Origin: Phascolarctobacterium sp.
GTDB taxonomy: Bacteria > Bacillota > Negativicutes > Acidaminococcales > Acidaminococcaceae
NCBI GenBank assembly: GCA_019417125.1
Contig: DXVZ01000185.1
Span: 1-8,038 of the forward strand
DNA length: 8,038 nt
Direction: 5' to 3'
Shown: one piece after another, positions 7,222-8,038 of the stretch
Layout of the letters: the number at the start of each line of letters is the position of its first letter
Position numbering within the stretch: position 1 is the first letter of the stretch
Made by a program: the position numbers and the translations under genes
Notes under the pieces: generated by a model
What the model was told of the DNA's origin: nothing
What the model saw: only the letters and a program-made list of their open reading frames with translations
Database searches by the model: none

Positions 7222-8038
7222 TTAAAGTTTAACTGCAAAATCTTTGCGGTCAAAGCTGTGTACAGCGTCTACAAAACGTACCGTGCCGGTTTTGTAACGC
7301 ATGGAAACGGTATGCGTACGCACGCCGCCGCCAAAATAACGCAGGCCGTTTAAAAGATGGCTTTCGGTGATGGCAGTTGCGGTAAACATGCAGTCATCGC
7401 CTTTAACCATATCGTCAAGGGTTAAAACTTTATTGATGTCGCCGATACCCATTTCCAGGCAGCGTTTTGCCTGTGCTTCATCTTCTGGGCACAAACGCGC
7501 CTGCATATCGCCGCCAAGGCATTTAATTGCTGCTGCCGCCAGCACGCCCTCCGGTGCGCCGCCGCGGCCAATATACATATGCACGCCAGTGCCTTCAATG
7601 CCGGCGTTAACAATAGGGTTTACATCGCCGTCGGTAATAAGATGGATGCGTGCGCCGGCACTGCGGATTTCGTCCATTAAGCCGTAATGGCGTTCGCGGT
7701 CCAGCAAAACAACGGTTAAATCGCCTACTTTTCTGTCCAGCGCTTTTGCAACGCGCTCCAGGTTCTCCTTAATCGGCGCGTTGATATCAATGCAGCCTTT
7801 AGCGCGTGGGCCAACGGCAATTTTGTCCATATACATATCAGGAGCATGAAGCAGGCAGCCTTTAGGAGCAATAGCAATTACGGCAATAGCGCCGGGCTGG
7901 CCTTTGGCAACCAGGTTTGTGCCTTCAACCGGGTCAACGGCAATATCTACTTCCGGACCGCCTGCGCCTACGTGCTCGCCTATGTACAGCATTGGCGCTT
8001 CGTCCATCTCGCCTTCACCAATTACTACCGTACCGCTA
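7222..8038 (-). CDS. glpX: Class II fructose-1,6-bisphosphatase (GlpX), 5' end outside window
   Basis: The C-terminal 271 residues of GlpX are present; family members have about 320-340, so about 50-60 N-terminal residues lie beyond the right edge. The enzyme hydrolyses fructose 1,6-bisphosphate to fructose 6-phosphate and phosphate in gluconeogenesis, in the cytoplasm. Reading from the edge, GTVVIGEGEMDEAPMLYIGE contains the conserved acidic metal-binding stretch. DIAVDPVEGTNL carries the DPxxGT signature of the lithium-sensitive phosphatase superfamily. MYIGRGGAPEGVLAAAA is a conserved GlpX segment, and the C-terminus ends FDRKDFAVKL. An internal ATG at 8007 could be mistaken for a start, but the frame continues upstream with conserved GlpX sequence, so the gene is partial, not short. 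It ends with TAA just before an intrinsic terminator, so it may be the last gene of its own transcript. Confidence 0.96.
   Translation of the reverse strand, partial: SGTVVIGEGEMDEAPMLYIGEHVGAGGPEVDIAVDPVEGTNLVAKGQPGAIAVIAIAPKGCLLHAPDMYMDKIAVGPRAKGCIDINAPIKENLERVAKALDRKVGDLTVVLLDRERHYGLMDEIRSAGARIHLITDGDVNPIVNAGIEGTGVHMYIGRGGAPEGVLAAAAIKCLGGDMQARLCPEDEAQAKRCLEMGIGDINKVLTLDDMVKGDDCMFTATAITESHLLNGLRYFGGGVRTHTVSMRYKTGTVRFVDAVHSFDRKDFAVKL

Noticed and set aside
7222..8007. Treating glpX as a short complete gene starting at ATG 8007
   Set aside because: The frame stays open to the window edge and encodes the conserved GTVVIGEGE segment upstream of that ATG, so the gene is truncated by the window.

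Overview
The window is a compact, entirely minus-strand housekeeping region of a low-to-mid GC Gram-positive-type (Bacillota) chromosome. In transcription order, from high to low coordinate, the genes are: the 3' part of glpX (class II fructose-1,6-bisphosphatase, cut by the right edge), mfd (transcription-repair coupling factor), a yabM/SpoVB-family lipid flippase, mazG/yabN (tetrapyrrole methylase-MazG fusion), hup (HU nucleoid protein) and a divIC/ftsL-like septum protein. The core order mfd, yabM, yabN ... divIC is the well-known Bacillus/Clostridium neighbourhood. A HU gene directly after mazG is a Clostridia/Negativicutes-like arrangement. My best guess is a non-sporulating anaerobe of the Clostridia/Negativicutes side; the family cannot be fixed from this window.

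Layout: glpX ends at 7222 and is followed by a clear intrinsic terminator (about 7171-7207). mfd starts just beyond it at 7149. mfd, yabM and mazG are packed with gaps of 21 and 4 bp and strong Shine-Dalgarno sites, so they look like one transcription unit. After mazG comes a 127-bp spacer with a possible promoter, then hup with a GTG start. A second intrinsic terminator (368-398) follows hup and precedes the divIC-like gene, which has its own strong ribosome site and ends at 13. Nothing can be called in positions 1-12.

The genes share a chromosomal neighbourhood more than a pathway: gluconeogenesis (glpX), DNA repair at stalled RNA polymerase (mfd), envelope precursor export (yabM), nucleotide-pool cleaning (mazG), chromosome compaction (hup) and septation (divIC-like). 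Compared with the classic layout, spoVT, rqcP (yabO), yabP and yabQ are not present between the genes seen here, which fits loss of sporulation.

I found no mobile element, CRISPR array, RNA gene, phage gene or unknown protein family, and no convincing sign of an undescribed system. The points worth a second look concern start sites, terminator/promoter overlap and the altered gene order.
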